From NCBI RefSeq assembly GCF_964019385.1, contig NC_088645.1, forward strand, positions 38,342,350 through 38,406,349: a stretch of 64,000 nucleotides of DNA, in the 5' to 3' direction. This DNA comes from Sycon ciliatum. Its lineage: Eukaryota; Porifera; Calcarea; Leucosolenida; Sycettidae. Both the position numbers and the translations under genes were made by a program. Of the stretch, positions 10,532 through 21,299 are shown piece after piece. The first letter of the stretch is position 1; each line of letters opens with the position of its first letter. The notes beneath the pieces are model-generated. The model was given only the letters and a program-made list of their open reading frames with translations, searched no databases and was not told where the DNA came from.

Positions 10532-11540
10532 TCAATCAAGAAAATGAGCAGGCTTAACACGATTAACAGAGACGGGCTGGTCCTTACCATTGATACGCAG
10601 AGTGAAGTACTTGGGACTGCGCTTGACCACGGGGAAAAGACCATCATCCGGCCGTTGGAGTGGTAGCCGAACTGCGTCACGGCGCAAACACACTTTAACG
10701 GCTGTGTCCAAATCGCAGGGCAGATAGACAGGATTCATGCTAGTACGGACAGGAAGAGGACAGATCTGCCGCAGGAAGGTAGACAGACGAGATGCGTAAT
10801 CACCGCGGTCGCTGGCAGGTGTCAAGGAACTAGACGTGAAGAATTCACCAGGAAGGCGCAGCGTTGTACCGTAAACCAGTTTGGATGGTGAACAGTTGCT
10901 ATCAGCCTTGGTCGATGTCCGGATGCTGAGCAGAATAAGCGGTAACGCTTCCAGCTAGTGATTTGAGTCAGAGAGAGAGAGTCCGCAGTGATGATATTAT
11001 ATGCCTATGGAATCGCTCAATTAAATCATTGAATTGGGGATGGTAGGCGGTGGTGCGCTTGCGCTTGCATACCAGTAGCTTCATCAAACTGTTCCAGAGG
11101 GCTGACTCAAATTCAGCACCACGATCTGTGACGAGAGAAGAGGGTACACCAAACCAGGCAATCCAGCCAGACACTAAGGCATACGCAACAGTGGATGCAG
11201 TGGCATCAGAGATTGGAAAAGCCTCAGGCCATCGGGCGAATCGATCAATGCACGTCAAGAGATAACGATTTCCGTTGCATGAAGGAAGAGGACCAACGAG
11301 ATCAATGTGGATGGAATCAAAACGCTGATCCGGCACAGGAAAGCTACCAATAGCAGAGTGGGTATGATGCTGGGCAACACAGCCTTGCCCAAAGGTGGCA
11401 GCTGCGGACACTGCACCCACTCTGGTGCCGGTTGCTGATCGCAGTGCCCGGATCCTATCAAAGCATTCATACACCTTCAGGTCCCTGCCTGTCATGGAGA
11501 AACGGAAACGGACAATACACTTACACACAACATGCGCCAT
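10532..11540 (-). pseudogene. Ty3/gypsy integrase fragment
   Basis: Two minus-strand frames. The first (11540-10968) carries the integrase core: FDSIHIDLVGPLPSCNG (catalytic Asp), LTCIDRFARWPEAFP, VTDRGAEFES (catalytic Asp) and NDLIERFHRHII (catalytic Glu). The second (10825-10532) carries the C-terminal tail (DAVRLPLQRPDDGLFPV, INGKDQPVSVNRVKPAHF). The HHCC zinc domain is degraded and the two frames are separated by a stop and indels. It lies upstream of the gag at 10048, the wrong order for one element, so it is the 3' end of a second gypsy copy. Confidence 0.75.
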
Positions 11541-11751
11541 GCCATGTTCATTAGATTTTGCCTGTATTCACCTAATGATCAGGCATTAAAGTATACTAGT
11601 GAAAATTGTATTCTTGTCTCCAAGGAAATTGTTCATCAATTCCCAAAGAAATCTTCATTGATAATGATCCAGAACTCCCTATGCCATTGTCGGTGTTACC
11701 TTTACTCATTAGCTGTGTTTGTTTGTTCCTGTGTGTTTGTTTTTGCGCATG
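11541..11751. other. non-coding, likely host intron
   Basis: No feature seen apart from the junction of the gypsy fragment with sequence leading to the TG microsatellite. Probably intronic sequence upstream of the ankyrin exon. Confidence 0.3.
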
Positions 11752-11935
11752 CATGGTTGTGTGTGTATGTATTTGTGTGTGTGTGTGTCTATCTGTGCAT
11801 GTGTATGTGTGTGTGTATGTGTGTGTGTGTGTGTGTTCATGCATATGCGTATTTTTATGTGTTTGGGAATCGTCATGTGTATGTGTGTATTTGTGTATGT
11901 TTATGTGTGTTTGTGTGTACTTGGTTTGTATTCAT
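11752..11935 (+). repeat. TG-rich microsatellite
   Basis: Interrupted (TG)n run about 180 bp long, ending 18 bp before the ankyrin exon. A similar run precedes the second ankyrin exon at 62.4 kb. Open frames across it (CVCVC type) are artefacts. Confidence 0.9.
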
Positions 11936-11953
11936 TAACAATGCTACTTCTAG

Positions 11954-12052
11954 GATGGTAGCACACCATTACACTTTGCAGCATCGAATGGTCATGTTTC
12001 CGTAGCAGAACATCTACTTAATCCTGGACATTCGTTGGACCCAAAGGATAAT
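11954..12052 (+). CDS. single ankyrin-repeat exon
   Basis: An exon of exactly 99 bp, bounded by AG at 11952-11953 and GTAAGT at 12053-12058, both phase 0. It encodes one 33-residue ankyrin repeat with the diagnostic TPLHFAASNGHVSVAEHLL core. One repeat per phase-0 exon is the normal build of expanded invertebrate ankyrin genes, and such an exon can be gained or lost without changing the frame. The rest of the gene is not recognisable nearby. A related exon lies 50 kb downstream on the same strand. Function (protein-protein scaffold) is inferred from the family only. Confidence 0.75.
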
Positions 12053-13599
12053 GTAAGTCAGAATATCCCTGGTGCATGTTAGTGTATGAACAGAAAATAC
12101 AGATTATATGGGTGTACATAGTCCGGTCCGGTGCATGTGTACCAGGTGTCATTTTCATCTGTTGTACGCACAATAATACATGCACAATTGGAGAACATTT
12201 TCAAAGGAGAACAACAGTTTTTACTATGTTCAACAGCCTAAACAACACTATTGAGTTCCTTGCGTCACCTCAAAAATACTTATAAGTCCAGTGTCTTGAT
12301 GAGATTTGGTGTATGTTTTCATGTGAAATCGCACCGAACACAATTATGGTTTTGTAAAGCAACCGGTTACTAGATTGGAATTCTTTGGTATTTTGTACAC
12401 CTGCACAATGTTACACTTCCAGTGGCGGGTAAGATAGTTGGACAGCACAATCAGTCATGTCTTTGTGCGTAACCCCTACAATAATGGTAGTTTGTGTAAA
12501 TCTGCATGAAGAAGTCTCAGCCAAACTTGGTTGTTTCAATTTCCAGAGGCGTACTTTCTTGTCCTGAACAAAACCAATCTACCAACCCACATGGGGAGAA
12601 CACTCGGGTATGCCAATGTTGCACCAGTTTTTTGTTCATTGCAGGCATCGGTGCTGTGCTTTTGAATTGCCTCTCGTTGGAAGCAGAGGGTTGGGCGTAT
12701 TTTTGAGGCTTTTTTTATATTAAATTCTTACCCTATCCCTCATGCCTTCGAACTTATCACAGACAATAACGACCTTTCGGTGAGATAGTGTGCTGCTTTG
12801 AGTAACTTGTATTGTAATGCAAATGTTCAACAAGCTTGAAAGCAACGCCAAATAACTGCCTGCAAATAGCTCGGGAATCCCCGCAATACACTTACAATAG
12901 TTGTGAAGTGAAATACCAAGCAATGGACAGCAGCTGGCTAATGAGGAGCCATAGCTGATTTGTAATGAGCGGGAACAAGTGAAGCCAATGCCGTTTAAGA
13001 GGAGCAGAGCTAAACTTCCCAATCTACCGTATGGAAGATGATTTGGTGTGAGAAATGGAGTGTAAAACCTAGCATGAGCTAGAAGCAAACAAATATGTTG
13101 ACGTTGCAAGGATGGCACCACAAAAAAGGAAAGTAAAAGTAAGCAGTCATGCACATGCAAGAACAATGTCATTATGGTTGGTATTGTTGTGAACTACCTT
13201 GTCTACACTGGCCAACATGCAATACTCACAGCCCACTTGATATTGGACTAGTTACTTTGATTTTGCACAAGAAGAAATAAAACTTTAAAAAAATTAAAAA
13301 AAATGACTCTTTAGGAGCTGCATCTGCGCCTTGATCCTTGAAGGGTGGTGGCGTTCCTACGGATGCGGAAAACTCGGCCTCTATATTATAAAACTAAAAG
13401 AGTTAGAGAAAAAGGATAAAGGCTTGCGAACCAACATGACACGGACAAAAAGGCGACCTACGTCATCGTGTGCATGCACAATAATGCTGGAAAATGGAAG
13501 AACGTTACGAACACAGCGAGAATCAATAATACAAAGCTTAACAATAATTGATACGTAATGATCAACAGTAAATGTGCTTGATATCAAGACTGGAATAGA
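12053..13599. other. non-coding, with a LINE 3'-end trace
   Basis: No convincing gene. Bases about 12234-12330 resemble the unit seen at 20060-20130, 22830-22900 and 63160-63240 (shared GCGTCACCTC, AAGTCCA and GTCTTGA blocks), so this is a fourth decayed copy. An A-rich stretch lies at 13280-13310. ORFs on either strand have no recognisable domain. Confidence 0.4.
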
Positions 13600-13650
13600 C
13601 AGAGAGATAGAGATAGATAGGGAGAAAGAGAGAGAGAGAGATAAAGAAAT

Positions 13651-13691
<41 letters not shown>
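13600..13691 (+). repeat. GA/GATA microsatellite
   Basis: Simple repeat of AGAG and ATAG units ending in a pure (GA)n run at about 13660-13691. Confidence 0.9.
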
Positions 13692-13694
<3 letters not shown>

Positions 13695-14062
13695 GGTGGC
13701 GTCGACAGTTACTTAGTCAATCAATTACACCTCTCCCTCCAGACACCACTATTCTAGAACAATATCGCATTGGGACTGAGTCACTGCCTCCGCCGTCAAA
13801 TTCCAGGCCGAAGGCTCCACTACCACTAGTATCACTCTCACTGTCACTCTCGGCAGGGCTAGACTGAGCTCTGTGGACATCCGTAGTGTCCGGTAATACA
13901 GGAGCTGAGTCTAGCTTAATCTGCATCATTGGCATGGCTGATCACAAATGGTGGATGGTGACACAATCTTCTCCACATTCGCGTACGCAGGGTAGCCTCT
14001 CCAGCCGAATCACAACCAATGAGTTCTCAGTTTAGGCGTAGTTTGAAACTCGGATGTTGAGC
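13692..14062. other. non-coding; one short acidic ORF
   Basis: A 72-codon minus-strand ORF (13935-13717) is Ser/Asp-rich with no known domain. It could be a chance frame or a terminal exon. Nothing else is visible. Confidence 0.25.
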
Positions 14063-14143
14063 CATAAATAAATGTGGAAAGGAAAAGGACATATGGATAC
14101 TCTTAACTCGTATCCATATGTCCTTTTCCTTTCCACATTTAGG
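14063..14143. repeat. perfect hairpin (about 32-bp arms)
   Basis: Two inverted arms of about 32 bp (core GGAAAAGGACATATGGATAC) flank a nine-base loop. The left flank (AACTCGGATGTTGAGCCA) resembles the ends of the MITEs at 19.7 and 22.5 kb, so it is probably a related hairpin element. Confidence 0.75.
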
Positions 14144-14835
14144 CATAGTATTAACTGTAGTTAACTGTAGCTACCACGTAACGCTCTCCGCGGGTGGTCG
14201 CCTGCGTTTACTGCACATAGCACTCCACATTTTCCCGTAGCGATGCCGCTACTTCACACTGCATCCCACATCTACCCATAGCGCTGTCGTTGAGCTGCCC
14301 ACGCACGCAGCTGCGCACGTGACACGGGCAGAGTTCGCGCCACGCTGAAGCCTGTTCCCCTCTAGCTCTGTCGGCAGCTGAACCTACCACTGTACCAGCG
14401 CAACTGACCCCATAGTATGCGCATGCACTGCAGTACCCGCGACCGGGTGCAAAGTTCCCTGATCGACGTTGCAAACAGCCAACCAGGGTGAAGCAATTGG
14501 CGTTGCAAATGGCCAAAGCAATCGCTCATGCTTGAGCGGCAATAGTACCAGCAACCGGGTGCAATGACTACTGATTATCGTCACAAACAGCCGACCAATA
14601 GTATGCAATTTTCAGCAGAGATAGTAGCAGCAAAGCAACCAGTTGAAGGAAGCTGTTCCCGGAAAACCAGCAAATGGCACCCCAGCAAGCGTTCACCACC
14701 AATGCGCGAGAGCTAAGAACAAGTGATTAAGGCACAAGATGGATAAAGGTAGACATGCAGATGGATGAAATCCAACGCAGGTTCTTAATACGGCAATTTA
14801 GCAAAGACAATCGGTACCTGTCTGTCAAGGCTATA
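14144..14835. other. GC-richer non-coding stretch
   Basis: No gene seen. It has internal near-repeats around GCAACCGGGTGCAA at 14440-14570 and nothing with a recognisable domain. Confidence 0.3.
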
Positions 14836-15270
14836 TTATATCGACTGGAATAGCAGCACTGCTCGGTCTGGTTGTGCTTGTGCAGCTGGAGCGAGACGCC
14901 GGAATTCCTCCATGCGGAAACGAGACAGCGAATCGGCAATGCAGTTAGACAGGCCAGCAATGTGAGCAGCAGTGGTGACGGTGAAATTGAAGCGGGCGCA
15001 CACAAAGAACAGCTCCCTGATCAGGGTCATCACTGGCGGTGACTTGGATGTGCCGGAGCAGATGCAATCTACCACAGCTTTGTTGTCACCGTGCATTGTA
15101 AGCTGGCGCCATTCCTTGCCCCACGTGCAGCACGCTGTGACCAATGCATAGAGCTCCTTCCACTCAATGCTGTGAGCGAGTTGCTCAGGCGACCAGGTCC
15201 CTTGAAGCCAGCGGCCGCTGTTGAATGCGCCCCAGCCCGGAGTGCCAGTGGCATCAGTGAACAGCTCCAA
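14836..15270 (-). pseudogene. DIRS retrotransposon RNase H
   Basis: The minus-strand frame has the RNase H of DIRS-type pol: LELFTDATGTPGWGAF (catalytic Asp), SIEWKELYALVTA (catalytic Glu), MHGDNKAVVDCI (catalytic Asp) and GLSNCIADSLSR at the end. The ATG at 15270 is internal. The frame continues the RT thumb upstream but is separated from it by a stop near 15308. No methyltransferase or tyrosine recombinase is seen downstream, where the element ends about 14800. Confidence 0.75.
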
Positions 15271-15329
15271 GTCTGGAGATGGTGTCCAATCTGGGAACAG
15301 GAAGAATAATTATGCGTTCCATTTTTCCA

Positions 15330-16130
15330 GGAGCCGTAGCCACCATTGGATATCTTCCTGGCACTCGGTAGTCAGACTGATGCGGTAGTGAGGCTGCTGC
15401 AGTGCTGGGAGCGACTGAAAATAGACCACAGGCGCTGCATAAATGTCCGGCCGGGAACGATGACTCTTGCAGCGAAGGAGAGTTTCCCCAGAAGAGATTC
15501 GAGTTCGCGCTGAGACATGATGGGGTTGATGCTCACTGCAGTCAACAGGCGCTTGATGTCTGCCAATTTGTCGTCAGGGAGCCGGGCTTCCATCTTCTCA
15601 CAATCCAGGATTATGCCCAAGAATGTCAGGGTACGTGACGGGCCTTCCACCTTCGCAGGCGCAAACGGGACTCCGAGTTATGAGAATGCACGGAGATGAA
15701 TGGCCAGCTGCTGATTCGCCACTGCCTGGCCCACGCTCACGCACAAGTAGTCGTCCGGGAAATGCAGCAAATTAGGGATGGAGAATTCGTGGTGCATTAT
15801 CCATTCTATGGTGGCTGCCACGGCATCATATACCACCGGGCTGGAGCGGAGCCCAAATGGCAAGACACGGTCGTAGTAGTACTTCCCCTGCCACAGGATA
15901 CCGAGGAGATGCCAATCCTGTGGGCGGACAGGTATTTGACGAAAAGCGCTCTTCACATCGAGTTTAGAGAGATAGATAGGAGACGGGGAGGACATAATGA
16001 TGTTAATGGCTTCATCAATCCTGATTTACTGCAAGGAGAAAGGCTCGGCAGGGATCCCGTCGTTTACGCTGGAGCCAGCAGGACTGGACAGGTGGTGTAT
16101 CAAGCGTACCTTGCCATTCTTTTTCGGAGC
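15330..16130 (-). pseudogene. DIRS retrotransposon reverse transcriptase
   Basis: RT blocks in order on the minus strand: GKVRLIHHLSSPAGSSVNDG (about 16120-16060), an in-frame stop near 16027, YLSKLDVKSAFRQIPVRPQD (catalytic Asp), GILWQGKYYYDRVLPFGLRS, LHFPDDYLCV (YLDD-type box reading FPDD), LTFLGIILDCEKMEARLPDD and MSQRELESLLGKLSFAARVI. This order and wording are typical of DIRS rather than gypsy RT. A frameshift lies near 15660 and a stop after the thumb. It is transcribed towards the RNase H at 15270. Confidence 0.8.
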
Positions 16131-16238
16131 GGCACCATTGCCAGAGCAGTACAAAAATGGGGAGAGGGGCGAATCTTTGTTCTTTGTTCCTGTTGTTGCT
16201 GACCACTTTCACTTGCTGTTTGCTCCAACACTAGCTCT

Positions 16239-17062
16239 TTGCCAAATTTTCCAAATTTTCGGTTTCCTGTACCTCCAACGTTTTCCATTCGAGAATATGG
16301 CCTCCATGCATTCAGTGCACTCACCGTGCGGGACCTATGCGCCAATCTCGTGGAATGGGGACTTAGTCCCGCCGGCAAGAAAGCAGACCTGCTTTCCCGA
16401 TTGATGCAATCCGAAGTCGGACCCCACGCCGAGTTCTCTGAGACCCCCGCAGAGGGTGCCCGACAAACTGTCGAGGACAGGGACACCTGCGAACCTACTA
16501 TACCTGTCGCCTCCATGTCCGCCGCAATCGCGACCGCCATGAAACCGTTTATGGACCGACTGGACCGTCTGGAAGGTGCAGCGCAAACAGCAACCTTAGC
16601 CCTAGGTACGTCCACTTTGCATTCGTCTAGTGTTTCCTCCACCATGCTGCATGATGACGGGCCTGGAAAAATCTGGGCAAGCGCACCCCAGGGCGTGATC
16701 GACAAAATCATCACGCACCAATTTGTTGACTTACAACAAAAATTGTTGCCGCCGACCGCCACGGACGTGCCAAGCCCCCACGCTCTGGTGTTGGGCGAGG
16801 AGGCACCCGGAAAATTCGCGCTGTCCTCCCAGCCACGCATGTCCCGACGCATTTCGGACATCGTAAATTGACTGGAAGCATGGACGATATTCGCAGCTGC
16901 CCATCTAGATGCGCATCTGGGCAGAGCAGTAGAACTGTTGGCGTATCAGCACCATATTCTGAACGCCAGCAATAAATTCATGTTTTCCGCAGTAGCGCAG
17001 TATGACTGCGCCTTCCGCCACAGCATCGAGTCCCAGCCGTCTACGTTGACAAATTCCTCCCC
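16239..17062 (+). pseudogene. DIRS-type gag with SAP domain
   Basis: An ORF from 16239 runs to TGA 16869-16871; the same frame then continues about 60 codons with clear gag-like sequence (LEAWTIFAAAHLDAHLGRA, VAQYDCAFRHSIES). Residues 26-57 form a SAP motif (LTVRDLCANLVEWGLSPAGK), a helix-hairpin DNA-binding fold, followed by a coiled segment (MKPFMDRLDRLEGAAQTATL). The YQ...YD..FR pattern is what I associate with DIRS/Ngaro ORF1. It faces the DIRS RT head to head, so they are two elements or one inverted element. The stop codon splits the conserved block. Confidence 0.6.
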
Positions 17063-17340
17063 TGTGGCCTGCGGCCCTCTCCATTTTTTTTAAACAGGCT
17101 TGCCGATGCCATGTTGTGGAGGTCTGGAACCAGCTCCTGCAGTATGTTCTGCTGAACCCGTGAACAAGGAAAGAATTGCAGATGTTCAAAGAGAAGGTCA
17201 TTGCCCACCTGCCCTCTGGGAGTGGGCAATGGATAGGCTACAAACTAAAGACAAAAGACGAAAATGCTCTAACTCTGCTCCCTCTTCCATTCACTTCTAC
17301 ACTCTCTAAATTTTTTCCTACTTTCCTCGTGATACACCCT
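17063..17340 (+). repeat. LINE 3'-end copy A
   Basis: Bases 17105-17305 are nearly identical to 24190-24390. Read on +, the segment has the end of a LINE ORF2 (VVEVWNQLLQYVLLNP), a stop, then short 3' sequence. It is a 5'-truncated LINE insertion. Confidence 0.6.
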
Positions 17341-17736
17341 CCCTCCCCCCCCCCCTCCCCCTCTGCATTATTTCTGTAATCATTTTATGTTGTTTCTGCA
17401 GAGCACTCTTTTTTTTTACTAGCAAACACAACACTACTAATAATCAGGGGAAGAGGACAACTGAAATGACACTGGACAACAAGACAAAGGGGAGTAGGGG
17501 CAATGTCCGATGTGGTTGGCGAGGCTCATCCGACCGGAGGTCTCGGAATCATAGTCTACGACCAGGCATTGATAGGAATGCAGCTAGGGAGGGAGGGAGA
17601 TCAAGTGGGAAAGATAGAGAGAGAGTGTGAGAGAGATTGAGAGAGAGAGAAAGATAGAGGGAGAGATAGAGATAGACACATAGATACATAGATACACACG
17701 AGTCACAGAAAAACCACGCGTCTTGATTGTCGTAAC
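17341..17736. repeat. simple-sequence region (C-rich, then GA-rich)
   Basis: A poly-C/CT-rich run lies at about 17340-17370 and a GA/GATA-rich microsatellite at 17583-17690. No gene seen. Confidence 0.7.
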
Positions 17737-17840
17737 TTAAAGATTCATGCCATAATTATAGGTTATATCCAGGTAGTTGACCGTGCGCAGGTTGCTTTCT
17801 ATTGTTATCTTCAGGCCGCACGACTTGAATACTTCGATTA

Positions 17841-18357
17841 CCGTAGTTCCGCGCATATAAGCCCATGAGCTAATATACGAAATAATGCATTTTCCGGGGA
17901 AAAAATTGGTAATAATGGTTCGTTTTTTAGCCCTGGGCCTATAATAAATTATTCGAATTTTGAAGGCAGCTGGCATGCAAAAAGTACAAGTCTGTGCGCG
18001 GTTGTCCGCCCTCCGTAGGTACTGGTACTGGTAATGTAGTCTGCACTGACAAGTGACATGCTGTACTATCGGTTCCGTAACGGTGTTGGGTCTGTTTATT
18101 AGCCCATGGGCCTATAAACGGAGGTGGGCTTATATGCGGATATAGGCCCATGGGCTTATATGCGGATATAGGCCCATGGGCTTATATGCGGATATAGGCC
18201 CATGGGCTTATATGCGGATATAGGCCCATGGGCTTATATGCGGATATAGGCCCATGGGCTTATATGCGGATATAGGCCCATGGGCTTATATGCGGATATA
18301 GGCCCATGGGCTTATATGCGGATATAGGCCCATGGGCTTATATGCGTGGAACTACGG
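17841..18357. mobile_element. TA-flanked MITE inside the Penelope-like RT
   Basis: Inverted ends begin CCGTAGTTCC(G/A)CGCATATAAG and are flanked by TA at 17839-17840 and 18358-18359. The insertion interrupts the RT reading frame at one point and leaves it intact on both sides. A TA duplication suggests a Tc1/mariner-type mobiliser. No transposase is encoded. Most of the right half is the 26-bp tandem array. Confidence 0.75.
18127..18346. repeat. 26-bp tandem array (about 8.5 copies)
   Basis: The unit GGCTTATATGCGGATATAGG plus CCCATG repeats every 26 bp from 18127, with starts at 18153, 18179 and so on to 18335. Each unit contains the palindrome GCCCATGGGC and matches the inner edge of the host MITE's inverted repeat, so the array probably grew from the terminal sequence. 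Confidence 0.95.
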
Positions 18358-19488
18358 TATTTGTTTTATCACTCTGTCCGCTACGGGTCCACTCGCATCC
18401 TTCAGCACTGCAAGTCCATCGTCACGGTAGAGCCCCACCGACGTCCAGTCCAGGTGCACAGCTAGCTTGGGGAGGATGTAGGCTGCAACAACTTCACAAG
18501 CCTCCGCACCGTCGTATGCGCCCATGGTAACGTCGAACATATCACCTCGGTCTTTCTTAGACCATGCCTGACCCTGGACAAATAGCAGTGACTTGCGGGC
18601 ATGCATAATCACATTCGTGTCGTCGTCGCTGACTTGCACATGCTGCTTAGCGAATTCCAGGGCGTCCTGCAAGAGCTCCTTCGTGATCGACGGGTAGAAA
18701 TTGACAATGTCAAATACTACAAACGTATGGCGCTTTTTCTCCTCTATGCTCTTGAACCAATTAATTACATCGGCCGTGCTTCTCCAAAGCATCGCTCCTG
18801 TAGCGTCACGGAGCTGCCCTGTGATGTTGGCTAGGGTGCTCTTGCTGCAGACGCCTAGCTCGCTTTTTGCTGGATTTATTAGGCGGCACGGTAGGGCACG
18901 GTGGAAGTTCTCTTTATGGTCTTTTAGCGTTATGAAACATTCGGACTTGGCGAGTACCTCCGTCCTGTCCGCTATGTCAAGCCGTTCCGCGATTTCCCTT
19001 GCCTCCAGGTTGATTTGACTGTACGCACCCTCCAGTGCATGCTGATACGTCTTGGTGATGTTGTCGTGTAACAGTTTTTTGTAGTTATCGACCGTCGTAA
19101 TATACAGGTTGCGCGTCTTGTCGGCGGGTACTATCACGTCTGGCGAGTTGCTGATACGCTGCAGGTCTTTCTTCATCTTTGCTTGGAGGTCATTTGTTGT
19201 CGCTCTGAAGCTAACGTTTTCGATCATTTTGTACAAATCCTCCTCAAGCGCCTTTAATTATTCCAACTGCGGAGGGCAGTTATTGGTCTTGAAGCCAAAG
19301 GTGTTGCGTTCCGGCGCCTTTACATCGCCTTTTGCAAAGATTGCCTTCCACCGCATCCTCTTTATAACGCTTTCCACCTTCTCAATTAGTCGTTTCCGGT
19401 ATTCCTTGGCCGTTGGCATCGGGATGTTCTTGAGCGAGTATCCCAAGTTGATGCGGTGGTTTTTCTGTGACTCGTGTGTAATAAACAT

Positions 19489-19656
19489 AGAAAGGGGAAG
19501 CTAACCAAAGACAAATTGTCTCAAACCGAAACGTCAATATCCTACTGAACTCCACTATCATGTAAATGTGATGGACTAGTTATGTACAACAACAAGTTCT
19601 TCCACACGACGTATGTTTCGCCGTATAGGGCATGACGGCTCATCAGGTGTGCATAG
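19489..19656. other. Penelope-like 5' flank, duplicated at 22.3 kb
   Basis: Sequence such as CTACTGAACT and ATGTAAATGTGATGGACTAG recurs at 22310-22450. Both copies lead into the same hairpin MITE. Confidence 0.5.
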
Positions 19657-19886
19657 TTGAACTCGGATGGTGAGCCAATTAAACTATGGTGAAATAGGCA
19701 AAGGACAAAATGTTACAAGATATGATTAACTGTCCACCACGGTAACCAGATCCTATACAGTCAGTGAGGGCCACAATATGGTGGTTGGTGGACAGTTAGT
19801 CATAACTCTTAAAATGTTGTCCTTCTCCTTCATCACATTAATTGAATTGGCTCACATTAATTGAATTGGCTCACCACCCGAGTTCA
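19657..19886. mobile_element. hairpin MITE, copy 1
   Basis: A long imperfect inverted repeat of about 230 bp with ends (T)GAACTCGGATGGTGAGCCAA and inner arms containing GGACAAAATGTT and AACTGTCCACCA. A small internal duplication (ACATTAATTGAATTGGCTCA) sits near the right end. No ORF. Confidence 0.7.
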
Positions 19887-20690
19887 TAATTCATTGTATT
19901 TGCTCTTGTTTGCTCTTCCTTGTATATCACCTGCGGAGAAGTAACGGAAGTTTACTCTCAAAACCCTAACTTTTCAGAATATTCTTGAAGAGCCTGAGGT
20001 TTGTCCTGTAAACATAGCCAGCAGGTTTCCTTAGCTTCTTTAGCCTGGAAAACAATAATGAGTTTTCTTGCGTCACCTCCAACTTGCTCGTAAATCCAAT
20101 GTCTTCAAGAAATCTGGTATATGTTTCCAAGTTGGCTATTCGAGGATCGTAGCATCTCGGCTTCCTCGGAATCCCTCTTGAGTGCTGGACTCCAGGTGCC
20201 ATTGTGTGATCTACAAGCGGTTTGTCCGCCCGGTGCTGGAGTATGGCATGGTCATGTGTATGAGCTCAACACAAACCGCTCTGGCTCGCATCACTGCTGT
20301 CCAACGGGGTGGCCATCGCCTAATTGGTGAGGGAACCTACCTTTGCCTCCTCTACAATATACATTGTCAGGATGCACATCCCCTTTCTACAGAGTATGTT
20401 GCCACCCCAGCAGCCCCAACACCAAACGGTCCACTCCACCCGTAGTACGTTTCAAAGATGTAATGCCCACGCACACCAACTGGCAAATAAACTTCCCGTC
20501 CCATCCCGAGACAACCTGTGTCGAGCCTATCGTCACGCAGTTGTCCCCGTCTGGAACCAGCTGCCGGCTGGAGTCTTCTCTGGTTCATTCTGCACCAAGA
20601 ACTTGCAACATTTCAAGGTTGCAGCCGACCGCTATTTGAAGAACAACGACTGATCGTGGGTGGGCACATGATCATCTCTGAGTATCAGCA
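19887..20690 (+). pseudogene. LINE ORF2 C-terminal fragment, copy 1
   Basis: A 5'-truncated LINE 3' region. On + the last RT/thumb segment reads CVIYKRFVRPVLEYGMVMCM then ALARITAVQRGGHRLIGEG. A frameshift leads to the C-terminus (CNAHAHQLANKLPVPSR, AVVPVWNQLPAGVF, LQHFKVAADRYLKNND) ending at 20653. Related copies lie at 22.7-23.4 and 63.0-63.7 kb. An open minus-strand frame at 19966-20202 is an antisense shadow. Confidence 0.6.
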
Positions 20691-20929
20691 TCATAATTAT
20701 CTGCCTCACACCATCACATTCAAATTCCGCTCCACATACTCCTCCCTATCACAGGTGTCCTTCTTTTCTCTCCTTCTCCTCCTAACACTGTCTTTCTTAT
20801 CCTTCCCATCCTTCTAATGTACTGTCTCTCCTCCTAACCTTTAGTATCATGTACCTGTCACTCCTTTCATTTTTACTTCTTTCTTTTTGGTGAATTTGAC
20901 CTTTGAACTCAGCGACGCCAGACATAAAG
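20691..20929. other. CT-rich LINE 3' tail
   Basis: Pyrimidine-rich sequence (TCTCCTTCTCCTCC type) following the LINE fragment and matching 23450-23550. No gene. Confidence 0.45.
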
Positions 20930-21100
20930 TTTACCGCGTAAGAAGAGGACAACGGTGGAATTGCTTTCTAGACGTATGGATTCAGAGGTCAAATTCACGA
21001 GTTTCAACAAACGTCTACAGGAAGTTTACACACAAGGGACGTTACATTAACTTCACCTCGCACCATCCAAAGTCCTCTAAACGCACCATTGACATAATTA
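20930..21100 (+). pseudogene. Penelope-like RT C-terminal fragment
   Basis: A short frame with FLDVWIQRSNSRVSTNVYRK, then a THKGRYINFTSHHPKSSKR block. This is a diagnostic late RT segment of Penelope/Poseidon-type elements (FLD...VYRKPTHTDRY...SHHP). The rest of the element is missing. Confidence 0.6.
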
Positions 21101-21299
21101 TGGGAAGGGAGCTGATAGGTCATCTTGGCCAAGACTGCATTTGCCTGCAAAATAGCGGGCCATGCATTCTCCTTTGTCTGCCCCTGGCTGTGTACTCACG
21201 TCCATCGGGATCACGTAATGTCGTAACAGATTGACTGCGCCCATTGCCAGAGGCACACTTGACAGTGTGCCACCAGTCACTGGGTGGCAGCTGCTTTGA

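Larger units (their letters stand above)
17737..19488 (-). pseudogene. Penelope-like reverse transcriptase, split by a MITE
   Basis: Minus strand. N-terminal part at 19488-19258 (MPTAKEYRKRLIEKVESVI, MRWKAIF, NCPPQLE), an in-frame TAA at 19258-19256, then a long frame 19255-18360: ADKTRNLYI, CFITLKDHKENF, RLINPAKSELG, FVVFDIVNFYPSI (catalytic Asp), ARKSLLF, FDVTMGAYDGAEACEV and VGLYRDDGLAV (catalytic Asp pair). The frame is broken by the MITE at 17841-18357 and resumes at 17838 (VFKSCGLKITIESNLRTVN). If the MITE and one TA are discounted the frame is continuous. Similar RTs are abundant in Hydra and corals. I place it with Penelope-like elements by motif; no GIY-YIG endonuclease is seen. Confidence 0.7.

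Noticed and set aside
11596-11961. ORFs of CVCVC or HTHT type
   Set aside because: Translations of the TG microsatellite; the same applies to 62123-62460.
12720-13172. 150-codon minus-strand ORF
   Set aside because: Hydrophobic, with no domain, no splice context and no mobile-element motif; probably chance.
14208-14608. Minus-strand ORFs in the GC-rich stretch
   Set aside because: No domain, and overlapping frames of similar length suggest composition bias.
18127-18346. CRISPR-like array of regular repeats
   Set aside because: The 26-bp units are contiguous with no spacers, inside a MITE, in a eukaryotic genome.
19966-20202. Minus-strand ORF (DPRIANLETYTRF) as a gene
   Set aside because: Antisense to the LINE C-terminal segment, which carries the recognisable RT tail on +.
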